From positions 1-36,109 of the IMG/VR virus record IMGVR_UViG_3300021956_000036: a stretch of 36,109 bases of DNA. One strand, written 5' to 3'. This stretch comes from a virus. The notes beneath the pieces are model-generated. The model did not search any database. It worked only from the letters and a program-made list of their open reading frames with translations, and was not told the DNA's origin. Below are positions 7,249-15,182 of the stretch, in pieces (position 1 is the first letter of the stretch; each line of letters opens with the position of its first letter). The position numbers and the translations under genes were made by a program.

Positions 7249-9264
7249 TTATGAATTATAATTTAAATATTTAATTGGTGATATAGTAGGATTTGTAGTT
7301 ATTAGGTCTATAGAATATAAATTCGCATTCATTGTTGCTTGTTTTAAACTCCAACTATAATCCATGCAAATATATTTTTTTGTACCAATGCCTATCATAT
7401 TGTAAGAAAACCAATTATTGAAAGGTGGTGTCGTAGTTAAAAAATCACCATCTATTACAACAAAATTCTGCATTACATTTTTAGCCATATTATTTAACAC
7501 CCATATATAAAGATAGTTAGGTGAAACAGAGTTATCGTAATACCAATTATCATTCAATACATTATAATACTGGTCAGACATGTAACCTATAAAAGCAGTT
7601 GTATTATCAATCAAGTCTTGCTCATTATTAATATAGTCATGAGGTAAGACAAGATAGTCGTAATTGTAGAATGTATTTTCATATTCCATCCCAACTGATG
7701 TAAATGTTGTATTTGAATTACCTTTTTCTACTATAGAAATTACATTGTTTTTACCTGCTGGATCATCGCCACTATCAGCTCCACCATATACTTGAATCTT
7801 CATAAACTCAAAATATGTTATATCTGCAGGGTTTGTAGGTTGAAATATTCTTACATAAATCTTTCCTGGAGTTGGTATTCTAACTACTTTATCTATACCT
7901 GATAACGCAGCTGTAGATTCATTAAATTTATTAGGAGCAGATTCAAATACAGTATCCCCTGATAAATCTATTTGTAAATGATATGTTAATCCTGAATCAG
8001 CAGCTAATATAATATCAATTTCAGTATCATAACCAGCTAACAATGTGTTTTGTGACCAATCTATAGCAAGGTTATCTCCAGCTTTAACTGTAGTTTGATT
8101 AGAAACTAAATAAGCCGTACTACTTGTAGCCCCATTTATCTGTAAGGCATATCTACCTGTGCCTAAAGTATATCTTTCATAGTCAACAAGACTTCCTGGA
8201 TTAACCCAGCTATATATTGTTGTAGAATCAATCCAAGCTTGAAACTCGTCATTTTTGATAGCGTTTCTTACAAACTTTTTAAGGTTAGTATTAAATTGAA
8301 TATAGTTCTTTGGCAATCCTAGTCTGTTTATTTGGCTTTGTCCTAATTGTCTAAAGTCGGTACCATTTACAGTAATTGTGTTAAATGTAGTAGTTCCTGA
8401 GCTTAAATAATTGCCATTTACATCATAGTTTACAACTCTTGGTGCGGTTGTCCCATTGGTCATCTCTTTATAGTCCATGATAAACCACTTGCCTTTAGCT
8501 TGATAACAAACTAATCCAAACCTTATTAGTATAAATTCTAATATTTCATAATAATTATAATAAGTTCCTGCGTCTTTAACTAAGCCATTTTTATAAACAT
8601 ATATTTCTTCTAGTTGTCTTTTTGATCCTGTATGAGCAATGTCCTCGTTTTCAAAAAAGAACGATACAGAAAAATTAAATCCTAAATTTGACTTTTCTAG
8701 CGATTTTGTAATTAATTCATGAAGAGATACTCTATCATTTGCTCCAAAGCCTAAAAATTGACCAGTTAGTCCTAAATAGTATGGACTATTTTTCATAAAA
8801 TGAGTCCCATCTGAAAAAACCATTTTAAATTCATAAGGTCCAACATCTGGTATGGATACTTCTGTAATCGGCAAATAAAATCCTTTATAAACTATATCTC
8901 CCCATGTATAAGTTGATGATACATATACCCCACCTGAATAAGTATCAGTTCTAGTTCCAGCTTGAACTAATAAATAATAATCAGTACCTGTACAAGTCAT
9001 AAATTGACCTAAGTCAAAAGACTGGTCAATAATCATAGTAAAAGTAGCCTTAGTTCCAATAATAGGTTTATAACCTATTTCACTGTTTCTAGATGTTTCA
9101 ATTTTAACTGGATCGCTATTACCTATAACATCTGTTACAGATCCTGTAAAACCATCTTGATAAATAGATGCTTTAAAAATAGCAGATGTTGAAGATGTAT
9201 TATTATTTTTTGTTTTAGAAATAATAGTATCAAAAATTAATTTATATTTTTCTCCGTATGCCAT
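7249..9264 (-). CDS. Distal tail / tail-tip protein (671 aa), by synteny
   Basis: A large aromatic- and threonine-rich protein without a motif that I can name. The N-terminal part (YKLIFDTIISKTKNN, then PVKIETSRNSEIGYKPIIGT) and the central part (YNYYEILEFILIRFGLVCYQAKGKWFIMDY) look like mixed alpha/beta tail-hub domains. The middle and C-terminal regions are beta-rich. It follows the tape measure gene with ATG and TAA sharing one base (9264) and precedes the fibre genes, the usual location of distal tail, hub or Tal-like proteins in siphoviruses. It probably connects tube to fibre and may contact the host surface. Confidence 0.7.
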   Translation of the reverse strand: MAYGEKYKLIFDTIISKTKNNNTSSTSAIFKASIYQDGFTGSVTDVIGNSDPVKIETSRNSEIGYKPIIGTKATFTMIIDQSFDLGQFMTCTGTDYYLLVQAGTRTDTYSGGVYVSSTYTWGDIVYKGFYLPITEVSIPDVGPYEFKMVFSDGTHFMKNSPYYLGLTGQFLGFGANDRVSLHELITKSLEKSNLGFNFSVSFFFENEDIAHTGSKRQLEEIYVYKNGLVKDAGTYYNYYEILEFILIRFGLVCYQAKGKWFIMDYKEMTNGTTAPRVVNYDVNGNYLSSGTTTFNTITVNGTDFRQLGQSQINRLGLPKNYIQFNTNLKKFVRNAIKNDEFQAWIDSTTIYSWVNPGSLVDYERYTLGTGRYALQINGATSSTAYLVSNQTTVKAGDNLAIDWSQNTLLAGYDTEIDIILAADSGLTYHLQIDLSGDTVFESAPNKFNESTAALSGIDKVVRIPTPGKIYVRIFQPTNPADITYFEFMKIQVYGGADSGDDPAGKNNVISIVEKGNSNTTFTSVGMEYENTFYNYDYLVLPHDYINNEQDLIDNTTAFIGYMSDQYYNVLNDNWYYDNSVSPNYLYIWVLNNMAKNVMQNFVVIDGDFLTTTPPFNNWFSYNMIGIGTKKYICMDYSWSLKQATMNANLYSIDLITTNPTISPIKYLNYNS

Positions 9265-10991
9265 TAGAATGTTACATTATTATTTGAAGTTGCTCTAGCA
9301 TTAGCCAAAGCTATATCATTACCTGATATTTTACCAGATACATTTACATTTATACCTTGATTAGGATTAATGCTATTAGACACACTTGCAGCAGTTCCTG
9401 TAGCTGTTGCACCAGCTGTTGATCCAAATAAATTTGATCCTAATCCCATTCCTTGACCTATTAAATTTCCAAATGTAGCTAATGCTTTTCCTGGTTGTAT
9501 CAAACCTGGTATTAAAGACATTATTGCTACTGCGATTGCTGCAGCTATAGCTACTTTTGCAAGTTTTTTTATAATGTCAGAAAATGCTCTACTAAGAACA
9601 TCACCTAATGAAGCACTTTTTTCTAAAAGCATATCTAATGATGGACCAAGTGCACTCATAATACCAATACCTATTTTAAGCACATTTTTCATTGCTTCAT
9701 CGGTAATAGCCTTATTATTGTCTACCCATTTTTTATATACATCAGAAAATATATCACCAACATCACCAGCATACATTCCAAATGTTTCATAGAAATAAAT
9801 TAAATCTTGCATCTGTTGTTCAAGGATAGCTTTTTGAGCTTCTCTATCACCTGCAGCTAATTGTAATTTATTTGCATAATATCCCTTAAAATCTGAAATG
9901 CTTTGATTGTACCCATCTATTTCTTTCTTTCTTTTTTCAGCTGCAGCATCATCTAAAGCTTTTTGTGAATCTTTTAAGAATTTTGATTCCCATTGCTGTA
10001 AATATAATGTAGCTTTCTTTTGTCTCTCTAGTTCTTTATCAATTTCTTTTTGAGTAGTATCTTTTTTAGGTTTAGGTGGCTTTTTATCACTTAATACTGC
10101 AGCATCATTATTTAATATTTGCTCTTCTGTATTTGCTTTTAATGCTTCATTATATAATTTCAAAGCATTAATTACAGTAGATATTTTACTTCCTTGTTCT
10201 CCAAAAGCATCAGTAGCTAACATAGAAGATGCAGCAAATCCATCCATACCGCCCTTAACTAAAGCTAAGACAGTTTTCATAAATCCAAGATTTTTAACTA
10301 CTTCCTCTCCTTTTTGACTTTGTAATTCAAGTAGTTTTGCTTCTTCTTTAGCAATCAATTCAGCAAATGCTTGTGCTTTTGCTTTTCTTATTAAAGCTGC
10401 AGATATTTTATTTAATATTTCTATTAATTTAGTACCATCATTAATATCTGTTTTTTGAAGTTCTAAGTTACCTTCGTATTGAGATTTTAATTGAGTTAAT
10501 GCCGTCTCTCTTTCTTTTGTAGACTTATTTAAATTATTAATGATTGATAATAATGCTTGATCTGATGCTATTTGTGCCTTAGCTTCGCCAACATTATTAG
10601 CAATGCTTTTATTCATTGCTATAGTAGCCCTATCTAAATCATTTATTCCATAAATAAGTTGAACAATCTCTTTTTCGTATGCTGTTGTAATAGCAATTAT
10701 TGCTGAAAAAGCAACATATATTGCACCAGTTGCACCTGCTATCCCACCAACTAATGCTGGTAAGTTATTCTGAATAGCCCTAAATCCATAAGGTAAATCT
10801 TGTAAAACTAAAGCAAAATTAGTCCATTGCTGATTTGACTTTTTTATTGCATCTCCAGCACTCTTTATTTTACCTTGAGTAATATCGGCTTCTTTACCAA
10901 TACCTGCTAATGCTTTTTCTACGGCTGCAGAAACTATCTTAAATTGTTCAGCATCAGCCTGTATCCTAATTTTAATTTGTTCTTCAGCCAT
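9264..10991 (-). CDS. Tail tape measure protein (575 aa)
   Basis: The N-terminus (KIRIQADAEQFKIVSAAVEKAL) and the long charged helical regions are typical of tape measure proteins. Hydrophobic, glycine/alanine-rich segments occur at about residues 80-108 (LVGGIAGATGAIYVAFSAI) and 470-495 (KLAKVAIAAAIAVAIM). Lysine-rich coiled coils separate them (around 300-345). The C-terminus is low-complexity Gly/Ala/Asn. Tape measures set tail length at about 0.15 nm per residue, so 575 residues would suggest a tail of roughly 85 nm. It follows the frameshifted chaperone genes as expected. Confidence 0.88.
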   Translation of the reverse strand: MAEEQIKIRIQADAEQFKIVSAAVEKALAGIGKEADITQGKIKSAGDAIKKSNQQWTNFALVLQDLPYGFRAIQNNLPALVGGIAGATGAIYVAFSAIIAITTAYEKEIVQLIYGINDLDRATIAMNKSIANNVGEAKAQIASDQALLSIINNLNKSTKERETALTQLKSQYEGNLELQKTDINDGTKLIEILNKISAALIRKAKAQAFAELIAKEEAKLLELQSQKGEEVVKNLGFMKTVLALVKGGMDGFAASSMLATDAFGEQGSKISTVINALKLYNEALKANTEEQILNNDAAVLSDKKPPKPKKDTTQKEIDKELERQKKATLYLQQWESKFLKDSQKALDDAAAEKRKKEIDGYNQSISDFKGYYANKLQLAAGDREAQKAILEQQMQDLIYFYETFGMYAGDVGDIFSDVYKKWVDNNKAITDEAMKNVLKIGIGIMSALGPSLDMLLEKSASLGDVLSRAFSDIIKKLAKVAIAAAIAVAIMSLIPGLIQPGKALATFGNLIGQGMGLGSNLFGSTAGATATGTAASVSNSINPNQGINVNVSGKISGNDIALANARATSNNNVTF

Positions 10992-11278
10992 TATCCTTTT
11001 GGTTTAGCGTTTTCGTATTTTTTCAATACTTCATTTAATTCTTCAGGTGTCATTACCTTTTGTTTCACAAAGTTACGATTATCTATGTCTAACGGAAGTA
11101 TGTCTTGTGGCTTTACTTTTTTCCCTTTTGGAAGCTGCAAATTAATCAATAAAGTTGTTTGCCATCTCCATTTAACCCAATCTTGCTCCTCTTTATGCCT
11201 ATGACCATACCATATAAAATCTAACTCAGCCATCGTCATATCCCAAAACAAATGGGGAAGCACTTGGCACTCCCCCAT
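10991..11278 (-). CDS. Tail assembly chaperone, downstream (T) part, expressed by -1 frameshift
   Basis: The 95-residue ATG-initiated frame contains FWDMTMAELDFIWYGHRHKEEQ and KWRWQTTLL, a signature of the second half of tail assembly chaperones (lambda gpT-like). The same frame is open upstream of this ATG and continues (LEWIDIERFS) to the A9 slippery run at 11309-11317 inside the end of the preceding gene, so the natural product is probably a 226-residue fusion. Such proteins bind the tape measure during tail assembly, and its start codon overlaps the stop of this gene. Independent initiation at 11278 is possible but less likely. Confidence 0.8.
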   Translation of the reverse strand: MGECQVLPHLFWDMTMAELDFIWYGHRHKEEQDWVKWRWQTTLLINLQLPKGKKVKPQDILPLDIDNRNFVKQKVMTPEELNEVLKKYENAKPKG

Positions 11279-11304
11279 TGAAAATCTCTCTATATCAATC
11301 CACT

Positions 11305-11670
11305 CTAATTTTTTTTTACTCCATCTTTTTTAGACTTTGTAGGTTGCTCTAAACCGCTATTCATACTATCGGCTAAAGCAGTCATTACTTCTTGAAACTT
11401 TTTACCAGCTATACCACCCATATCATCTATCCAATCACAAACATCTATATCACTAAAATTAGGTGTTATACCTTCTTTATACAATGGATATTCAGCAGCA
11501 GCTTTTAATAAATTAGTAATTGCTCCTAATGAATCATTGCCTGATATTGCTTCTCCTATTTCAGAAGGTCCGATACCCTGTAACTGACAAAATCTTTTTA
11601 AAGACCATGTACAGAAACGCATTGGTATGCTTTTACCATCCGAAAGTTTTAATTCGTAATGTCCTCTCAT
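11305..11670 (-). CDS. Tail assembly chaperone, upstream (G) part (121 aa)
   Basis: A small helical protein (RGHYELKLSDGKSIPMRFCTWSLKRFCQLQ, split here for length; then LLKAAAEYPLYKEG and VCDWIDDMGG) with the size and content of gpG-type tail assembly chaperones. The motif pattern MRFCTWSLKRFCQ at residues 17-29 is common in Bacteroidota phages. The last codons GTA AAA AAA AAT TAG contain a canonical A AAA AAA slippery heptamer. A -1 slip there bypasses the stop and joins the downstream frame. It sits between tail tube and tape measure, the conserved place for this pair. Confidence 0.82.
   Translation of the reverse strand: MRGHYELKLSDGKSIPMRFCTWSLKRFCQLQGIGPSEIGEAISGNDSLGAITNLLKAAAEYPLYKEGITPNFSDIDVCDWIDDMGGIAGKKFQEVMTALADSMNSGLEQPTKSKKDGVKKN
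11309..11317 (-). promoter_or_regulatory. Programmed -1 ribosomal frameshift site (A9 run)
   Basis: On the minus strand the end of the G-like gene reads GTA AAA AAA AAT TAG. The heptamer A AAA AAA lies in the right register for -1 slippage. After the slip, reading continues AAA TTA GAG TGG ATT without a stop into the T-like frame. The position, two codons before the stop, and the gene pair are exactly as in lambda-type G/GT systems. Confidence 0.8.
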
Positions 11671-11691
11671 ATATGTTGTTGTTTTTGGTTA

Positions 11692-12129
11692 TTAGTTAGT
11701 TGCTTGAGTCAAAGCACCTGTTCCAGTAAAAGATACTGAATAAGTTACTGGAGACTCCATGTCAGCAGTAATATCCATACTTTCAATGAAAGCAGAACCA
11801 GACCAAATCAAGTCACCTGTTACTGGAGTTGTTCCACTAACTGTAGTAAACTTAAGTGTTACAGCAGTTCTATTTGCGATTGCAGTCATTAACTCACCTG
11901 TAGTATAGTAAGATGCTGTTGCAGCAGGATCAACTGTAGCTAAACCATCAGTAGTCAAAGACCAAGACTTAGCTCCACCTAAATGCTCAACCCATCCACC
12001 ACTTTGTTTATCTGTAGTTTCTGGTAAGTCTACTGAAAAGTTTAAAGAACAAGATGTAGCGTGTGCCACTACTTCTGATCCAATTAATACAACCAATGAG
12101 GTTCCGTTAAATACACCTGTTGTTGCCAT
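11692..12129 (-). CDS. Major tail (tube) protein (145 aa)
   Basis: A short beta-rich protein: NGTSLVVLIGSEVVAHATSC, a tryptophan motif KSWSLTTDGLATVDP, LMTAIANRTAVTLKF and a C-terminal SPVTYSVSFTGTGALT. This is the pattern of tail tube proteins of the TP901-1 type (Phage_tail_2-like). It is located between tail terminator and chaperone genes, as expected. In the virion it should form stacked hexameric rings around the tape measure. The protein at 6535-7245 appears to be a paralogue with an added domain. Confidence 0.85.
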   Translation of the reverse strand: MATTGVFNGTSLVVLIGSEVVAHATSCSLNFSVDLPETTDKQSGGWVEHLGGAKSWSLTTDGLATVDPAATASYYTTGELMTAIANRTAVTLKFTTVSGTTPVTGDLIWSGSAFIESMDITADMESPVTYSVSFTGTGALTQATN

Positions 12130-12150
12130 TTTATTTTATTTTACTTTTTT

Positions 12151-12579
12151 TTATAATGTTTGAGTCACAAAATGTTCAAATACAATTACTCTTCTAAAAA
12201 TATAAGCCTGGTCAGTATAATCAAACATAGCTTGATTTGAGCCTATCTTTCTAGTTACAATTCTAAAGTCAGGACCAGCATCAGGGTAATCTTCGGGATA
12301 AACTCCAATGATTTCTAATAACTCGTTTGCGTAATCGTCAACTGTTTTTTGACCTACCTCTCCTACCTTAGAACTTTTGAATACTATATCAAACTGAATA
12401 GTAACATCTTGATGGTAACTCATTTTGTCACTATTCTCTGCTGATGTCTGACTACTGATGATCAAGAAAGGAGGATTTACTGTGTCAGGAGCTATGGTAT
12501 CATAAATCCCTAAAGAGTAAGACTCCTCAGTTAGCTTATCAAAATAAGCCTTTCTTATAGCTAATCCGCAGTCTTTCAT
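12151..12579 (-). CDS. Tail terminator / completion protein, DUF3168-like (142 aa)
   Basis: Features are an N-terminal helix with IRKAYFDKLTE, then PPFLIISSQTSAENSDK, a beta strand HQDVTIQFDIVF and DYANELLEIIG. This is the layout of gpU/DUF3168-like tail terminator proteins, which cap the tube and join it to the head. Gene order (HK97 gp10-like protein upstream, tube downstream) agrees. A TAAATTTG box lies directly before the start. The assignment rests on order and general pattern. Confidence 0.72.
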   Translation of the reverse strand: MKDCGLAIRKAYFDKLTEESYSLGIYDTIAPDTVNPPFLIISSQTSAENSDKMSYHQDVTIQFDIVFKSSKVGEVGQKTVDDYANELLEIIGVYPEDYPDAGPDFRIVTRKIGSNQAMFDYTDQAYIFRRVIVFEHFVTQTL

Positions 12580-12584
12580 TTACA

Positions 12585-12592
12585 CAAATTTA
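12585..12592 (-). promoter_or_regulatory. Putative Bacteroidota -7 promoter box
   Basis: The minus strand reads TAAATTTGTGTAAATG, with TAAATTTG matching TAnnTTTG five bases before the ATG at 12579. If used, transcription would begin at or near the start codon. It could increase expression of tail genes relative to neck genes. Confidence 0.35.
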
Positions 12593-12603
12593 GTCAAATT
12601 TAT

Positions 12604-13059
12604 TTATATCTTGATATCCTTGATTCTCTTAATCATATTGCTATAAACCTCATAATATGCTAAGAACATATATGGTCTATGTGGCAAATTGACCTGTTTC
12701 TTTGGATTACTCTTTTTAAATGTAAAAGCATAAGCTTCTAATTCTGACATATTTATGTTTGGATATACAGGTATTTGAAACTTGCTACCTGTACCAAACT
12801 CAACATAACCAGCATATCTTACGCTAGTTTTATTACCAGCCATTAATAAGGCACCAGTCTTAAAATTAAATGCTCTATGAGTTATGCTTGATTGTAATTT
12901 TGATGTTTTTACAGGTACATGGCGTTTAGCCCTATTTTGCATCTCTATTACAGATTGATCTATAATCTTTTTTATTTGAGTTTCTACAACATTTGGAGCT
13001 TGTTTAAACCTATTTTTAAGTTCAGTTATACCTGTAGTAGTAAGCTTAAAATTAGCCAT
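12604..13059 (-). CDS. HK97 gp10-like head-tail connector protein (151 aa)
   Basis: The sequence has TGITELKNRFKQAPNVVETQIKK, AKRHVPVKTSKLQSSITHRAF, VRYAGYVEFGTGSKFQIP and a late LPHRPYMFLAYYE. The motif RHVPVKTSKLQSSI followed by YAGYVEFGTG is diagnostic of the HK97 gp10 family of neck proteins. ATG at 13057-13059 (MANFKL) is preferred because it shares one base with the stop of the upstream gene. The longer frame back to 13077 begins with TTG. It probably takes part in head completion. Confidence 0.85.
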   Translation of the reverse strand: MANFKLTTTGITELKNRFKQAPNVVETQIKKIIDQSVIEMQNRAKRHVPVKTSKLQSSITHRAFNFKTGALLMAGNKTSVRYAGYVEFGTGSKFQIPVYPNINMSELEAYAFTFKKSNPKKQVNLPHRPYMFLAYYEVYSNMIKRIKDIKI

Positions 13060-13379
13060 TATAACAATGTTGCACAACCAACTAAGAAATACTTGTTTTC
13101 GTCTCCTTCGTTGATTACTGAGTTAATCATATATCTTTTACTTTTAAAATCTATAACTAGATTATTATCAAATGTTTTTGATGTTGTATATCTGATTCTA
13201 AAAGTAATATTATCGTCTAGGTTGTCCTTTGAGGCTATATTGTCTTTGTTCTCATTTTCACGCACAATCTGAGCCCAACAAGTATAGTAGGTAGATTCTG
13301 TATTAACATAACCACCAGCTCCGTCAGAAGTCCCTGAAAGGCTTTTAAAAGTAATTCTATTATGTAGTTTACCTATCAT
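13059..13379 (-). CDS. Head closure / head-tail joining protein (106 aa)
   Basis: Begins IGKLHNRITFKSLSGTSDGAGGYV and continues with YTCWAQIVRENEN, DNITFRIRYTTSKTFDNNLVIDFKSKRY in pieces. This is the Phage_H_T_join (SPP1 gp16 / DUF3599) pattern, with the RITF start, a CWAxI core and a strand-rich second half. The protein seals the connector after packaging and provides the surface for tail attachment. Start and stop codons touch those of both neighbours. Confidence 0.82.
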   Translation of the reverse strand: MIGKLHNRITFKSLSGTSDGAGGYVNTESTYYTCWAQIVRENENKDNIASKDNLDDNITFRIRYTTSKTFDNNLVIDFKSKRYMINSVINEGDENKYFLVGCATLL

Positions 13380-13924
13380 TATAATATGTAATTAATACGC
13401 TTATAAGGCTTCATAAGCTCGTAAGCAGTAGTTATATTTTCACTTGGTTTAGATGCTTCAACACTTGATTCTCTGTACTCATAAAGGTCAGCAACGTACT
13501 TTAAAAGGGCTGTTTTCATGCCTTTAGGAGTTGTAGCATAACCACAAGTGTAAGTAAATCTATATTCCATAGCATTGTTAGCTACCATGTAAATCTTCTT
13601 AGTTGTATCACCCAAAACATTATAATCCCCAATAGGCATTACTACCCAATTTTCATTGTTCCAGTATTCTACAACACTTATTGTACCTGTAGGCACATAA
13701 GGAAGTTCTATAAACTCATCAACATAAGCTACAACCTTCAATGTTCTTGGAGTCATAGCAACACCTGCATATTGCTCAAGTCTTGTTTGTGCAGTATCTA
13801 TTAAAGCATCGATTAAATCATCATCTTCAGGATAATCTACTCTTAGGTAGTTCTTGGCTTCAACTAAAGTAACAACATCTGCTGTAGGGGCTACTGTTGT
13901 TGTAATATCTCTTACAATTTGCAT
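13379..13924 (-). CDS. Head-tail connector, HK97 gp6-like (181 aa)
   Basis: Contains VTLVEAKNYLRVDYPEDDDLIDALI and TAQTRLEQYAGVAMTPRTL, the classic gp6-like/Phage_connect_1 signature (LxEAKxxLRVD..DDDxLI..LI..A...E.Y.G). The middle is beta (FIELPYVPTGTISVVEYWNN) and the C-terminus helical. It forms the adaptor ring under the portal. It is the first gene after the capsid terminator, with a promoter-like box in the 91-bp gap. Confidence 0.88.
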   Translation of the reverse strand: MQIVRDITTTVAPTADVVTLVEAKNYLRVDYPEDDDLIDALIDTAQTRLEQYAGVAMTPRTLKVVAYVDEFIELPYVPTGTISVVEYWNNENWVVMPIGDYNVLGDTTKKIYMVANNAMEYRFTYTCGYATTPKGMKTALLKYVADLYEYRESSVEASKPSENITTAYELMKPYKRINYIL

Positions 13925-13939
13925 CCTATATGTTTTTTA

Positions 13940-13947
13940 CAAAAATA
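13940..13947 (-). promoter_or_regulatory. Putative -7 promoter box upstream of connector genes
   Basis: The minus strand reads GACTATTTTTGTAAAA, where TATTTTTG fits TAnnTTTG, 16 bases before the ATG at 13924. It lies between the capsid terminator and the connector gene, where a promoter would be needed if termination is efficient. No good -33 TTG is visible. Confidence 0.4.
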
Positions 13948-13965
13948 GTCAAAATTTAACGCATT

Positions 13966-13994
13966 AAAAAAGGGGTAGTTTTTGGCTACCCCTT
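13966..13994 (-). terminator. Intrinsic terminator after the major capsid gene
   Basis: A nine-base perfect stem AAGGGGTAG / CTACCCCTT (13970-13978 with 13986-13994) with a 7-base loop is followed on the minus strand by TTTTTT. It lies 22 bases after the capsid stop codon. Partial termination here would give a high ratio of capsid transcripts to connector transcripts, a common device in phage late operons. Confidence 0.85.
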
Positions 13995-14015
13995 ATATTT
14001 TAGATTAATCTAAGA

Positions 14016-15182
14016 TTAAGCTACATTACCGAAATCTCCGTAGCAGAATGCACCTGCGTAGTAGATTGGGAATGCGATACGAGCTTCAACTCTTACAGTA
14101 ATCATGTTCTCTACGAAGTTGTTACCATCGAACTCAGAGAAACGCACAGAGATACCATCTCTTTGCATGATTTGAGCACCCATAGACCAGTCACCAACTA
14201 AAAACTTGTCAGCAGCGATTGCTGTAGAAGTATAAACTGGGATACCAGCGATAGATAATTGACCGTTAGTAGTAACTACTGTAGAACCTGGTAAAGAGTA
14301 AGCAGCGTTAGTAGGCTTAGTATTTACGATGTTAGCCCAATCAGTTGGGTTAATCAAGATACCAGTAGCACTATAGTTAGAAGCTTCGATTTGTGCGATA
14401 GCTTGTACTAATTGCTCTACGTCTACAGTTGCAGCACCAGCGAATGCAGAAGCAACACCAGTAATACCTTGTAAGTTAGGAGCAGTACCGTTACCACTTA
14501 ATAATTGAGCATCTTCAGCAACTAAATATTTTTCTAACAATCTTTGTTGTAAGAAAGAAGTCATTGCTGGGATATCGTCTAACATTTGACGAGAAATCTT
14601 AACATAACCAGCGATAACTTGTGCAGGAGCATTAGTCATAGTGATATCGAAATCAACTTGAGCTTTAGTGCTACCTTGAGTTTGAGCTGCTGGAGCACCT
14701 TCACCACCTGTTTCAAGAGGGAAAGTAAATAAACCTTGAGAAATTGAACCTACTGGTAACAAACTTCTAACGTGTACTTTACGAGAAGGTAAACCATAAA
14801 CTTGGTTAGCGTAAGCACGAGGAATATCACCTGTTAAGTTAGCAGCTTCAGTCATGTTGCCAACTGTTTTTGTGTCCATTACAAATGCGTGGTTCTTAAT
14901 TTCACCAGCACCTAATTTGCCTAATACATCGGCATTCTTTTCAATTGCTTCAGCTAAAGCACCATTGAAACCTTTTACTTCGTTTTGATTCATTTTAATA
15001 CGATTTGATTTTGCCTCTAATTTGTCTGCAGCATCTTTAACTACAGCAACTTGAGATTTTAATTCTTCTAATTCAGATTTAACTGCATCTACAGCAGTTG
15101 CGTTTTCAGCTTTCACAGCTTCAAATTCACCTTTAATTTCGGTTTTGATGCCTTCGAAAGCACTTTTAATTTCTTCTACCAT
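14016..15182 (-). CDS. Major capsid protein, HK97 fold (388 aa)
   Basis: The N-terminal 65 residues are a charged coiled coil (VEEIKSAFEGIKTEIKGEF and so on), corresponding to the delta/scaffold domain that is normally removed by the prohead protease. The mature part has HK97-family features: VHVRSLLPVGSISQGLF, VIAGYVKISRQMLDDIPAM, a long domain with LLSGNGTAPNLQGI, INPTDWANIVNTK and a C-terminal ITVRVEARIAFPIYYAGAF. The length fits Phage_capsid. The gene is directly downstream of the protease, and a strong terminator follows. Confidence 0.95.
   Translation of the reverse strand: MVEEIKSAFEGIKTEIKGEFEAVKAENATAVDAVKSELEELKSQVAVVKDAADKLEAKSNRIKMNQNEVKGFNGALAEAIEKNADVLGKLGAGEIKNHAFVMDTKTVGNMTEAANLTGDIPRAYANQVYGLPSRKVHVRSLLPVGSISQGLFTFPLETGGEGAPAAQTQGSTKAQVDFDITMTNAPAQVIAGYVKISRQMLDDIPAMTSFLQQRLLEKYLVAEDAQLLSGNGTAPNLQGITGVASAFAGAATVDVEQLVQAIAQIEASNYSATGILINPTDWANIVNTKPTNAAYSLPGSTVVTTNGQLSIAGIPVYTSTAIAADKFLVGDWSMGAQIMQRDGISVRFSEFDGNNFVENMITVRVEARIAFPIYYAGAFCYGDFGNVA

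Noticed and set aside
11328-11334. Alternative slippery run AAAAAA in TCT AAA AAA GAT upstream of the A9 site
   Set aside because: The heptamer in frame would be T AAA AAA, which does not fit X XXY YYZ, and the A9 run nearer to the stop fits perfectly.
12919-13272. Plus-strand ORF across the neck genes
   Set aside because: It crosses two recognised minus-strand genes (HK97 gp10-like and head closure) and its product is low-complexity Leu/Ser/Ile.
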